Positions 26,483-34,260 of a stretch of DNA of 64,000 nucleotides are shown here, in pieces; within the stretch, counting starts at the first letter, position 1; the number at the start of each line of letters is the position of its first letter. The stretch lies in the NCBI GenBank assembly GCA_965203135.1, contig CBDBBO010000003.1, positions 62,001 to 126,000 on the forward strand, written 5' to 3'. Below the pieces are notes generated by a model. That model did no database searches. It was not told where the DNA came from and saw only the letters and a list, made by a program, of their open reading frames with translations. Source of the stretch: CATOSD01 sp965203135 (GTDB lineage Bacteria > Chloroflexota > Dehalococcoidia > Lucifugimonadales > CATOSD01). The position numbers and the translations under genes are program-made.

Positions 26483-27379
26483 CTACTGGCCGCTGATCTT
26501 CGTGTTCGCCATGTCCTCGATGAAGTTGGCGATCGCGGAGTGGTCCAGGTCGCCCTTGCCGTCGTTGACCAATGAGCCGATCATCTGCTGCACCAGCCCG
26601 GTGACCGGCAGGGGGACGCCCAGTTCCTGGCCGGTCAGCAGGGCATTTCTCAGGTCCTTCTGGTGCAGGTTGATGCGGAAGCCGGGCTGGAAGTCGCCTG
26701 CAATCATCATCGGGCCCTTGGCGTTGAGGACGGAGCTTCCGGCCAGGCCGCCCTTGATCGCGTCGAACACGACGTTGGGGTCGAGGCCCGCCTTACTGGC
26801 GAGAGTCAGCGCCTCGCCCACGGCCTCGATGTTGACGGCGACGATGATCTGGTTGGCCAGCTTGGTGGTGTTGCCCGCGCCGTAGTCGCCGCACAGCACG
26901 ATGCTCGCGCCCATGTGCCCCAGCAACTCCAGGTGCGCGTCGAACACGTCCTGCTTGCCGCCAACCATGATGGCCAGCGTCCCGGCGATTGCGCCCGGCT
27001 CGCCGCCGCTGACTGGCGCGTCGAGGAAGCTGACGCCCTGAGCCTCGCAGGCGGCGGCGATCTTCTGGGAACTTCCCGGCGCGATTGAACTCATGTCGAT
27101 GACGACGGAGCCGCCGGACGCGCCTTCGAGCACGCCGCCCTCGCCGAGTATGGCCGCCTCGGAGTGCGGCGAGTCCGGCACCATCGTTATGACTACCGGG
27201 GCCTTCTCAGCGACCTCGCGTGCAGAGGACGCGCCTGACGCGCCCTCCGTGACCATCTCCTCGACCGCCGTGCCGACGATGTCGTACACGGTCAGCGAGT
27301 AGCCCGCCTTCATCAGGTTGCGGACCATGGGCCGCCCCATGATGCCCAGTCCTACGAAACCAATGTCACCTTCTGGCAT
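26483..27379 (-). CDS. 3-hydroxyisobutyrate dehydrogenase / tartronate semialdehyde reductase family oxidoreductase
   Basis: 298 aa from ATG 27379 with GGAAAGGAAAA upstream. Rossmann motif GFVGLGIMGRPMVRNLMKAG, substrate loop DAPVSGGEPGAIAGTLAIMVGG and catalytic Lys in GAGNTTKLANQIIV are diagnostic of the beta-hydroxyacid dehydrogenase family. Reduces or oxidises a short 3-hydroxy acid with NAD(P). It flanks the IS island. Confidence 0.9.
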   Translation of the reverse strand: MPEGDIGFVGLGIMGRPMVRNLMKAGYSLTVYDIVGTAVEEMVTEGASGASSAREVAEKAPVVITMVPDSPHSEAAILGEGGVLEGASGGSVVIDMSSIAPGSSQKIAAACEAQGVSFLDAPVSGGEPGAIAGTLAIMVGGKQDVFDAHLELLGHMGASIVLCGDYGAGNTTKLANQIIVAVNIEAVGEALTLASKAGLDPNVVFDAIKGGLAGSSVLNAKGPMMIAGDFQPGFRINLHQKDLRNALLTGQELGVPLPVTGLVQQMIGSLVNDGKGDLDHSAIANFIEDMANTKISGQ

Positions 27380-27708
27380 GGTAGTGTTTTCCTTTCCGAC
27401 CTGATTCTTGGGCCACGATGCGGCCATGTGACGTTGCAAGGGCAGTTGAAGCAGCCAATAGAGCGAGAGTACGACGCAATTTCTGCTAGAGATGAATTAA
27501 CTGTCCTGCATTATCTTCAATGCCATTCTTGGATAACCAAACTTCTCAACCACGAGGTAACTAACTTCGATCGCATCCCTCCTGTTGGCGTGGTTAACCC
27601 AGATGCCTGTACTCCCAACAGCATATCGCTTGTGTTCATGTGAGTCGCTGTCACTGAACCAATCTGGGATAGAAAGCAGAACTTCATCAAATCTGTCAAG
27701 ATGATGCC

Positions 27709-27718
27709 GCCGCAGTGC
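27709..27718. repeat. Left 10-bp target-site duplication of the ISAs1-type element
   Basis: GCCGCAGTGC here is repeated exactly at 28946-28955, directly on either side of the element. ISAs1-family elements duplicate 8-10 bp. Confidence 0.9.
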
Positions 27719-28945
27719 CAGGGCAATCGCATCTTAATGGTTAAGCACTTTGAGCAGGTAATCAGTGTCCCATCCGGCACGCTTGCGCTTGGCGGCTATG
27801 CCCACCTTGAGCGAACTCTCCTGCTTCAGCAGGTTTAGCGCCATTCGCCGTATCACGCTCAGTGTTTCCGCAGAGTTGCCCTTCCTCGCCCTCGACGCAT
27901 CCTCGCCGAACGATACGTCGAGCGACCAGTGGACGCAGTTCTCTATCCCCCAGTGTCCTCGAACCGCCTCAAGCAGCAGCTTGGCGTTCCCGGGCAGGCT
28001 TGATATGTAATAGCGCCGCTGCCGCGTCCTCTTATCATCCACTACCCGCTCACTCTCCACCATCGCCACGCTCCTCAGCTTCGCCCACTCGCCGCACTCG
28101 TTGAAGTAGAGGATGTGGTCAGCGTCTGAGACGGCCCAGCAGCGACGGGTCTCCATACGATTGCGGCTCTTCTCCACCGTCTCGTACCTGTCATGCTCCA
28201 GTTCCGCAAAGTCCGTTCTCAGCGCCTGGTCGAACATCTCCACCACCTCGTCGTGCAGACTGACCTGGTTCTCCTTCAGAGCCAGCGCGTAATCGGCGCC
28301 CTCATCCACTATCTTGCGCGAGATGCTCTTTTGGCATCCCATCGCGTCTATCGTGACTATACAGCCGTTCAACTCCAGCATCTCAAGCAGCCTGGGTATG
28401 GCGGTTATCTCGTTGGACTTGTCGTCCACCTTGACCTGGCCCAGCACCATCCTGTTGGCCGACGCCCACGCGCTCACCATGTGGATGGCGGCCTTGCCCG
28501 CATCCCTGTCATGGGAGCGTCTGAGCGTCTTGCCGTCTATCGCCACTATCTGTCCATCGGTGATGTCGCTGATCCCCTTGACCCACTCGATGAAGCATCT
28601 CTGGAACTGCTCGGCGTCTATGGCCGCGAACACTCTGCCGAAGGTGTCGTGGGAAGGAACGCCGTTGGGCATCTCCAAGAACCGCTCTAACCACTCCCTC
28701 TTTGAATTTCCGAACAGTTCCACGTCCACCCAGGAGTCGGCTCCGCACAAGACACCCAATATGGTGATTGCGATGATGTCCGACAACTCGTGGCGCTTGG
28801 TGCGCTCCATCCTGGGGTCGTCGAGTTCGGTGAAAAACGCTATCAGAGACGTCGCTTGTTGGTTTTCCATGAGGCCACTCCCTAACTCAAGACTGACCTC
28901 TATCTTATACAATACCTTGTAACGCGTTTAGATGCGATTGCCCTG
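27719..28945 (-). mobile_element. ISAs1-family insertion sequence, 1227 bp
   Basis: Terminal inverted repeats begin CAGGGCAATCGCATCT (left, 27719) and end with its exact complement at 28945. A 10-bp direct repeat flanks both. It holds one intact transposase gene on the minus strand. The intact transposase, matching ends and perfect target duplication indicate a recent, possibly active insertion. Confidence 0.93.
27734..28870 (-). CDS. ISAs1-family DDE transposase (H-repeat type)
   Basis: About 378 aa from ATG 28870 (MENQQATSLIAFFTELDDPR); an earlier in-frame ATG exists. The family order is complete: DPRMERTKRHELSDIIAITI, IAIDGKTLRRS (first Asp), VTIDAMGCQKSI (second Asp), KENQ, and RGHWGIENCVHWSLDVSFGED (Glu region), so the enzyme looks functional. 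The gene fills the element and ends inside the left inverted repeat. Confidence 0.93.
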   Translation of the reverse strand: MENQQATSLIAFFTELDDPRMERTKRHELSDIIAITILGVLCGADSWVDVELFGNSKREWLERFLEMPNGVPSHDTFGRVFAAIDAEQFQRCFIEWVKGISDITDGQIVAIDGKTLRRSHDRDAGKAAIHMVSAWASANRMVLGQVKVDDKSNEITAIPRLLEMLELNGCIVTIDAMGCQKSISRKIVDEGADYALALKENQVSLHDEVVEMFDQALRTDFAELEHDRYETVEKSRNRMETRRCWAVSDADHILYFNECGEWAKLRSVAMVESERVVDDKRTRQRRYYISSLPGNAKLLLEAVRGHWGIENCVHWSLDVSFGEDASRARKGNSAETLSVIRRMALNLLKQESSLKVGIAAKRKRAGWDTDYLLKVLNH

Positions 28946-28955
28946 GCCGCAGTGC
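28946..28955. repeat. Right 10-bp target-site duplication of the ISAs1-type element
   Basis: GCCGCAGTGC, an exact copy of 27709-27718, lies next to the right inverted repeat. Confidence 0.9.
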
Positions 28956-29798
28956 CAAGCATATGCCTACTATTAGGTTACTCCACTGTCTTTTAACCTT
29001 CCTATCTCTGGCAATGGCACTCTGCCCATTCTCACGCTCAATAGTGAATGAAACAGGCTTTGGGGCCTTCTGTCTCTTCCGAGCTTCGACCTTGTTCACT
29101 AGCGATCTATTTCGTTGCAAAAACCTCTCAATCTGCTGGTCACTTGCCTCAATATCGTGCTGCTTAGCAAGCATTCCAACCAAGGCCCTTATTTCGGTTC
29201 CTTCTTCGTCTGCAAGGCAGTTCCAGAGAGTAGTTAACTCCTCCATAACCTTACTGGTGCTGATTGCTTCCTTGTACAATGCCTCAGCATCGCTATCAGT
29301 CGCCCCAACAGTTTCGTCATCAGCCAGACTTTCAAATCCCAAGAACCGCCTAAAGTGGCTTTCCACAACCTCCGACCGCTCCGACATGATGCTAAACGAT
29401 AGGAACTGTCCCGCAACTGGGTTCTTCCGTCGCGTGTTTACCCAGAACAGTCGCCAGTCCACTCCATTTGTTAACACCCCCAAATTTGGTTTTCCTTGAA
29501 CACAATAGTCAACAAGCTGTTTCTCATTGTCTTCAGTAAGGTCCCGCCCCCACTTCTTTGCTTCAATGAACACACGGTTCTTGCCACAGCTACGCAAGGC
29601 AAAGTCTACCCTTTCGCGGGCAATCGGCAGCTGAAGGTGAACCTTTGTGAGGTCTTCAGTATCCCAACCAAGAGTCCTCAACAGAGGCGAAATTACCGCG
29701 GACTCCACCGCCCTTTCGTCACGGTCCTTGAGAATCGAATCTTGCCCCTTGATCTTGGCGAGTGCTGCCTCAAATTCCTTGCTCACAGCAGGCCTCCA

Positions 29799-29984
29799 TT
29801 AACTTTGCCCAGTCTTCTGGCCGTTGTCGCGCCGCGAGGCGTCCAGGATTTCGATTCCCACTACGTCGCCGTGACTATCGTAGTCTAAAATGACTCCTGG
29901 CTTCTCTTCGTCGCTTTCGTCGACCTCTTCCTGGCTGAGAAGTATGCGAAGTATGTCAGACTCGGTGTCGTAGATTACCCGCAT
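29799..29984 (-). CDS. DUF2283 family small protein
   Basis: 61 aa from ATG 29984 (MRVIYDTESDILRILL), the usual DUF2283 opening, then EEKPGVILDYDSHGDVVGIEILDASRR. A longer in-frame start at 30020 is less likely. DUF2283 proteins have no established function; many lie in toxin-antitoxin-like or mobile neighbourhoods. It ends 12 nt before the start of the interrupted nuclease gene, suggesting a two-gene transcript. Confidence 0.82.
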   Translation of the reverse strand: MRVIYDTESDILRILLSQEEVDESDEEKPGVILDYDSHGDVVGIEILDASRRDNGQKTGQS

Positions 29985-30221
29985 ATCATTACTGACCTCA
30001 GAAGCAGTTGTACAATTCAAGACAGAAGTCTATTGGGCCTGTTCCGACACCACGCCCTCAATCAGGTCATATATGTGGTGGGTGTCGCGCGCGACTCGGC
30101 GGCCCCTGTGCTATCGGAATTACCGGGGCACATTGTAGCAGAAAACGCCCTCGAATCACCGCCGATCGTCACTTCGGCGAAGACTCGGCGCCCGTGAGGT
30201 TTAGGGCTTGCATCGAACGCA

Positions 30222-30251
30222 ATTGGCAGGGCTTTGTGGCTGCGCTAGAAT
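30222..30251 (+). promoter_or_regulatory. Probable sigma70-like promoter of the GlcG-like gene
   Basis: TTGGCA (30222-30227), an 18-nt spacer and TAGAAT (30246-30251). The start would fall about 20 nt before the gene at 30279 with its AGGAGG. Confidence 0.5.
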
Positions 30252-30278
30252 AGCCGCATCTCGCTCAGGAGGGTTCTA

Positions 30279-30674
30279 ATGGCTATCACGCTGGAAGAGG
30301 CCAACCGCATCGTGGCCGGAGCCATCGCCAAGGCGGTCGAGCTCGACATCAAGATCAACGTTGCCGTCTGCGACGCGGGCGGGCGGCTGATAGCGTTCAA
30401 CCGGATGGACGGCGCTATCTGGGCAGGGGTTTACGGCTCCCAAGGCAAAGCGGTCGCCAGCGCCGCCTTTGCCCGCTCCAGCGGCGAACTGCAGGAGCGG
30501 GCGGACACACCCATCGTGAAAGGTATCCTCGCAGCCGAGGGAGGTCACGGCATTCCGAGCCAGGGTGCGTTGCCCATCATCCGCGATGGCGTGGTAGAGG
30601 GCGCCTGCGGCGTCGGCGGAGGCACCTCTCAACAGGACGAAGATTGCGCCGCGGCGGGCATCGCCATGCTATGA
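30279..30674 (+). CDS. GlcG/HbpS-family protein
   Basis: 131 aa. Family hallmarks: LEEANRIVAGAIAKA, VAVCDAGGRLIAFNRMDGA, KAVASAAFARSS and the Gly-rich GGHGIPSQGALPI...GACGVGGGTSQQDE. Heme- or small-molecule-binding relatives occur in glycolate and cobalamin contexts; role unknown here. AGGAGG 8 nt before the ATG. Confidence 0.87.
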   Translation: MAITLEEANRIVAGAIAKAVELDIKINVAVCDAGGRLIAFNRMDGAIWAGVYGSQGKAVASAAFARSSGELQERADTPIVKGILAAEGGHGIPSQGALPIIRDGVVEGACGVGGGTSQQDEDCAAAGIAML

Positions 30675-30911
30675 GGTCGCGCGCAATGAGAACCGACCCC
30701 CGGTAGTTGACGCTCTCAAGCGCCTCGGGAAGAGCTCGCCCGCGTCAGTAACCACCCTGTCGGCAAACGAGTCGGATGAGCCACCGAAACCGCCTTGTCG
30801 ATTTGGCTTCGGCGCCACGCCCTCAAGCAGATCGATTAGCGCTTTGGCCGTCGCAATACCGAGCCGGACGTCGTCCTCTCGCAGCGTCTCTTCGTAGAAG
30901 TTGATGTGCAT
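30669..30911 (-). CDS. Small uncharacterised protein or gene fragment
   Basis: 80 aa. The first half (MHINFYEETLREDDVRLGIA, then TAKALIDLLEG) looks like true coding sequence and the reading frame stays open 81 nt further upstream without a better start, so this may be the tail of a decayed gene. The C-terminal half is compositionally poor. Its 3' end overlaps the GlcG-like stop by 6 nt. I do not recognise a family. Confidence 0.35.
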   Translation of the reverse strand: MHINFYEETLREDDVRLGIATAKALIDLLEGVAPKPNRQGGFGGSSDSFADRVVTDAGELFPRRLRASTTGGRFSLRATS

Positions 30912-31026
30912 CGCCTCCGCGACTATCAGCTTTTGCCAGTGGAAATCATAATCGTCCGTCAGAGCAATTCTAAAGGTATTCCCAAGAGTTGTGCAAAACT
31001 ACATCCGTGCTAAAATGTGTTGATAC

Positions 31027-31965
31027 TTAGAGCCTATCCTAAAAACCCGGCGGCTCTGAGAGCAATCAGGGCACAGGCGAAATGAAGAAACGCGATGTAG
31101 TTGTGTGGAGACTTGTCCCAGCGCACCAGAATGCGCCGGAAACGGTTCAGCCAACCGTGAGTGCGTTCCACCACCCAGCGCCGAGCCTTGAACCCGGCCT
31201 CCCGCTCGATGGCCTTCGCCTCCTCCCCACGACTGCGGATGTGGACGGTGAAGCCGAACTCTTCCAACGTGCGGCGAACCTCGTCGAAGTCGTAACCCTT
31301 GTCCAGGCACATTCCCTGGGGTTGATCGGGGCTGGGCGTCGGTCGTGGCGCCGCCACGCTTTCCACCGTGGCACGCACCAGCTTCATATCGTGGCGGTTG
31401 GCCCCATCCACTGCCAGCCCCACCGGGATGCCCCGGGCTTCGGTCAACAGACTGCGTTTGACGCCCCGTTTACCTCGGTCGGTGGGGTTTGCGCCGGTTT
31501 TTTTCCCCACCCAGGGGCGATTTGGTCATGGCGCCGTCCATACTCAGCCAACTCCAGTCCAACCCCTTCAGTTCGTCATAGCGTTCCAGCCCCTCTCGCC
31601 ACAGCTCGAGGAACACCCCGGCGGCAACCCATTCCTGAAAGCGCAGATGGGCGGTGGAGCCCGAGCAGATGCTCGTGGCGTCCAGGGCTTTCCACTGGCA
31701 GCCGGTGCGCAGCACGTAGAAGATGCCATTGGCGCAGGTGCGGTCCGGAACCCGGGGCCGGCCGCCGCCCCGGGGATGGGTGTTCACCCGCTGTGGAATC
31801 AGGGGTTCCAGCACTTCCCAGAGTTCGTCGGAAACCTGGAATCCGCCGGTGGTGGGATTGGTCTTGGTGGCCGGGCTGGCGCGTTCGGGGCGTGGCGGGT
31901 TGGCAGCTTTCGCTTTCGTCATTAAACCAGTATAGCCTGAATCTTGTTTTTAGGATAGGTTCTTA
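31027..31965 (-). mobile_element. IS5-family (IS427-like) insertion sequence A, about 933 bp
   Basis: Element 31030-31962. Inverted repeats GAGCCTATCCTAAAAAC (left) and the complement of GAACCTATCCTAAAAAC (right), one mismatch in 17. TTA at 31027-31029 and 31963-31965 is the target duplication (TNA type). Carries a two-frame DDE transposase. Its termini resemble those of element D (both start GAGCCTATCC). Confidence 0.88.
31034..31922 (-). CDS. IS5-family transposase of element A, split by a frame break at an A7 run
   Basis: N-terminal frame from ATG 31922 carries VSDELWEVLEPLIPQ, GRPRVPDRTCANGIFYVLRTGCQWK and the first Asp in MDGAMTKSPLGG. The C-terminal frame (to 31034) carries NPTDRGKRGVKRSLLTEARG, second Asp in LDKGYD, and RRWVVERTHGWLNR (Glu). 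The frames differ at seven A residues on the coding strand (T7 at 31498-31504). Losing one base gives the normal GGEKTGANPTDRG. Either transcriptional slippage/recoding or a mutated element. Confidence 0.85.
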
Positions 31966-32052
31966 GGCCAACCACTACAAGTGTCTCCCGCGCGCCCGGA
32001 ACAAATACGGCTCGTTACACAGGGAGGGCTTTAACATACCAGGAGGGACAAC

Positions 32053-32802
32053 TTGAACCAGCAACCTACCCGCACGCCCCGGCGGTCCCGCCGTAGGGCA
32101 AGCGGGCGTAACTACTGGCCCTGGGTACTTGCGGTCGCCGCGTTTGCCGCCCTGTTTGTAGCGTGGCCCGTTGACGCCTACGGCGAGGGTGCGCTGTGGG
32201 GCTTGAAGCGGACGGGGGACGATAGCCTCCGCGCGCCCATTGTTGGGGTGTTCGCGTCGGCCGAACAAAGCGGCGGAGATGAAGCGGGCGAGGGGCTACA
32301 GGTAGTTACTAACCCGCAAACCGTCGGTGAAACCTCCGCGGAGGCTCGCAGGCTCGGCATCGTTGCTAACCCCGCTCCCGAAGAGCGCGCAGCGTTCTAC
32401 GGGTTGCTTGCCCGTTGTGGCGGCGCGGAGGCGGTACAGGATAGCCTTATGACAACGTTCATAGGGGCGAAGCTCGAGGACGCGAAAGAGGAGTACAGGC
32501 TCGACATGGCTCGGCAAGGGTTTAGCAACGCCTCCGCCAAGCTGGTAAAGCACGAGTACGGCTGGGTTGTCGCTACCTCGGCTAGACATCCCATTGCCGA
32601 GATAGGAACGATAAAGGCCGAGGAGTTGCTCGTCCTGCACTTGAGCGAGGGTAAGGGGACGCCCACGGGCGATGGCAGCATTGCGGGCAACCCCTGGGAC
32701 GATGGCGCAACAAGCCTCGATTGGGAGATCAAACTCGGCAGCGGGATGTTCGCTAAACGTCAAGCAGCAGGCACCATTAACGCAGACTGCTCAACGCATT
32801 AA
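32053..32802 (+). CDS. Membrane-anchored or secreted protein of unknown function
   Basis: 249 aa from TTG 32053 with AGGAGGG 7-8 nt upstream. N-terminus is Arg-rich, then a hydrophobic helix at about 24-42 (WVLAVAAFAALFVAWPV), so it is a signal anchor or a signal peptide. The remaining 200 residues are hydrophilic, with no domain I recognise. It lies between IS elements A and B and is followed by a terminator, so it forms a self-contained cassette. Confidence 0.68.
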   Translation: MNQQPTRTPRRSRRRASGRNYWPWVLAVAAFAALFVAWPVDAYGEGALWGLKRTGDDSLRAPIVGVFASAEQSGGDEAGEGLQVVTNPQTVGETSAEARRLGIVANPAPEERAAFYGLLARCGGAEAVQDSLMTTFIGAKLEDAKEEYRLDMARQGFSNASAKLVKHEYGWVVATSARHPIAEIGTIKAEELLVLHLSEGKGTPTGDGSIAGNPWDDGATSLDWEIKLGSGMFAKRQAAGTINADCSTH

Positions 32803-32824
32803 TACAACGAGCCGTAGGTAGCAA

Positions 32825-32850
32825 GCGCCCGCCCAACGGGGCGGGCGTTT
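32825..32850 (+). terminator. Intrinsic terminator 1
   Basis: Nine-base-pair GC stem CGCCCGCCC (32826-32834) and GGGCGGGCG (32839-32847), 4-nt loop, then TTT. It follows the 249-aa gene and is nearly identical to the terminator at 33211-33233. Confidence 0.8.
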
Positions 32851-32920
32851 CTAGTGTGGAGTTGGCCAGCTTGTCTGGGCAAGCCGTCAAAACTTGACCC
32901 AAATATGCCTTGCCAAAGCG

Positions 32921-32949
32921 TTGACAGTTCAACCTATAGGCAGTACGCT
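32921..32949 (+). promoter_or_regulatory. Probable promoter upstream of the isolated tRNA
   Basis: Perfect TTGACA (32921-32926), 17-nt spacer, then TACGCT (32944-32949). It is the best promoter between terminator 1 and the tRNA at 33037. A GGAGGAGG and two ATG codons follow at about 32968-32984, so the transcript may also include a short translated leader. A 7-bp hairpin (GCCTCGG...CCGAGGC) sits just before the tRNA. Confidence 0.45.
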
Positions 32950-33036
32950 ACGGGCAGTAGCACACTGGAGGAGGAACGATGATGGCCAAGCAGATGAGAA
33001 AAGCCTCGGCGGCTTTCACCACCGAGGCCCGCATGA

Positions 33037-33109
33037 GGGGCAGTAGCAGAGTGGTCCATGCGCCGCGCTTGCAATGTGGGAGACGCCGGTTCGATTCCGG
33101 TCTGCCCCT
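33037..33109 (+). tRNA. tRNA-like gene, anticodon TGC (Ala) as folded, atypical identity elements
   Basis: 73 nt fold cleanly: 7-bp acceptor GGGGCAG/CTGCCCC, 3-bp D stem GCA/TGC, anticodon stem CCGCG/TGTGG with two G-U pairs, 7-nt loop CTTGCAA (TGC), 5-nt variable loop, and T arm GCCGG-TTCGATT-CCGGT. No CCA is encoded. Two features are odd for tRNA-Ala: the third acceptor pair is G-C, not G-U, and the discriminator base is T. It may be a degenerate or phage-like tRNA. It is the only tRNA in the window and lies within the IS island. Confidence 0.72.
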
Positions 33110-33210
33110 TCAAGGTCAAGATACTAAGGACAAGGTCGGCGCGCGTCAACCCCTTTGCGCCGTTGGCCTAAGCCCGCCGCGTTAGGTCCAGGTTGTTTAC
33201 GCCCGCGTAA

Positions 33211-33233
33211 GCGCCCGCCAACGAGCGGGCGTT
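33211..33233. terminator. Intrinsic terminator 2 (near-copy of terminator 1)
   Basis: Stem CGCCCGC (33212-33218) and GCGGGCG (33225-33231). It can serve the plus-strand tRNA transcript and the minus-strand 24-aa frame, whose stop codon abuts it. The sequence AAGCGCCCGCC is shared with terminator 1, 390 bp away. Confidence 0.65.
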
Positions 33234-33306
33234 ACTCTTTGTCTGCAACCGCAATCCCAGCGGCAATCGCGAAGAACACCAGCGCGATAAACACCACCAC
33301 CCCCAT
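33232..33306 (-). CDS. 24-aa single-helix membrane peptide or gene remnant cut by IS element B
   Basis: The reading MGVVVFIALVFFAIAAGIAV plus four residues (ADKE) is one transmembrane helix with a charged tail, followed at once by a hairpin terminator. The ATG uses bases of the TA target site of IS element B, which abuts its 5' side. So it is either a tiny membrane protein or, more likely, the tail of a longer gene lost to the IS. No ribosome site is visible. Confidence 0.35.
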   Translation of the reverse strand: MGVVVFIALVFFAIAAGIAVADKE

Positions 33307-34241
33307 AAGAAACTATCTCAAAACGGACATGCGCCACTGTCGTCGGAACCACAGAAGCGCACATGCGAGTTGCACCAGTCCGAGGTAGTTGGCCGCCTTT
33401 TTGTCGTAGCGAATCAAGACCGCACGGCACTTCGACAACCACGCCAGCGTCCGTTCTACAACCCAGCGGCGAGCCGGATACCGCTTGACCCCCGAGACGT
33501 CCAGCTTCTCCTCGCCGATGCGTCGGATGTGCTCCCTATAGCCGTGTCTGGCGGCAGCCTCACGGCCTGAAGGATTGTCATACCCTTTGTCCAGACACAA
33601 GTGTTGGGGTTCCTCCTCAGTGGGCTGTGGTCGTTCGACCACAATCGCGTCCAGGGTCGCCTCCAACAGCTTTGCATCGTGTACGTTCGCTCCAGCAACC
33701 ACAATGCTCAATGGGCCGCCCTCTGCGTCCACAAGCAGACTCCGCTTGGAGCCAGCCTTGCCACGGTCCGTCGGGTTGGGTCCAATCAAGTCCCCCCAAA
33801 ACGAGCTTTGCCCATGGCGCCGTCTGCTGCCTGCCATTCCCAGTCTACACCGACCAACTCTTCGCACCCTTCCACCAGGGCTCCCCATATCCGCCGCAAG
33901 ACACCCGTCTCCACCCACCGCTGAAAGGTGCGATGGATGGTGCTGTCGTCTCCGAGTTCCTTTGGCATTCGGTTCCATTGACACCCGCTCCGTAGCCGGA
34001 AGATGATGCCGTTGAGCATCTGCCGAGGGTCTGCGCGCTTGCGGCCCCTGGCCTTGGGCGGGTCTACCTCCAGGATGATGGGTTCAACGAGCTCCCACAG
34101 TTCGTCCGGCACTTCCCAGATGGTTCCTAAAGTCTCCTGCTTCGACATAAGGCCTCTCCTGATCATTTTGGAGAAACCATACGATTCGTCCCTCAAATCC
34201 CTCAATGCACTTGTGGGTCAGCATTTTGAGATAGTTTCTTA
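33306..34241 (-). mobile_element. IS5-family insertion sequence B, about 932 bp
   Basis: Element about 33308-34239. Inverted repeats AGAAACTATCTCAAAA (left) and its complement at the right end match exactly over 16 bp. A 2-bp TA direct repeat (33306-33307 and 34240-34241) is the likely target duplication. Its right end abuts a truncated end of an element-D-like IS, so it landed in or next to older IS debris. Confidence 0.85.
33313..34148 (-). CDS. IS5-family transposase of element B, split by a frame break at a G6 run
   Basis: N-terminal frame from about ATG 34148 (MSKQETLGTIWEVPDELWEL) with LRSGCQWNRMP and the first Asp in AADGAMGKARFGG, then a stop. C-terminal frame: LIGPNPTDRGKAGSKRSLLV, LDKGYDNPSG and RRWVVERTLAWLSKCRAVL, stopping at 33313. 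The frames meet at six G on the coding strand (C6 at 33792-33797). One extra G, or a -1 shift, restores FGGDLIGPNPTDRG. Confidence 0.82.
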
Positions 34242-34260
34242 GGGTTATCGGATAGGCTCT
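34241..34260. repeat. Truncated right end of an element-D-like IS
   Basis: AGGGTTATCGGATAGGCTCT matches the right terminus of element D (36416-36435) base for base, but no body or left end of that element is present. It is sandwiched between element B (ends 34239) and element C (starts 34263), showing that older IS copies were deleted or overwritten. Confidence 0.8.

Larger units (their letters stand above)
27497..29786 (-). pseudogene. HsdR-N-like PD-(D/E)XK nuclease gene interrupted by an ISAs1-type element
   Basis: The N-terminal part runs from ATG 29786 to the IS at 28945. It carries a type I restriction HsdR N-terminal nuclease core: RERVDFAL, then VFIEAKKWG (the D...ExK triad) and NEKQLVDYC. 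At the IS the frame runs into element DNA and stops (28905). Removing the IS (27719-28945) and one copy of its 10-bp target repeat continues the frame as LRRHHLDRFDEVLLSIPDWF and onward to a TAA at 27497, giving a 350-aa protein. Without the excision the last 70 residues are lost. GC is clearly lower than in neighbouring chromosomal genes. Probably a defence or solitary nuclease gene, now truncated. Confidence 0.85.

Noticed and set aside
27428..27643. Small plus-strand frame left of the ISAs1 element
   Set aside because: Lies over the restored 3' part of the nuclease gene on the other strand, which gives the better explanation.
30008..30253. Plus-strand 81-codon frame before the GlcG-like gene
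   Set aside because: No ribosome site, poor composition, overlaps the promoter region.
32979..33185. 69-codon open frame with a good ribosome site over the tRNA
   Set aside because: It reads through the tRNA in frame with the T-loop pattern (RFDSGL), a well-known artefact; a short leader peptide cannot be excluded.
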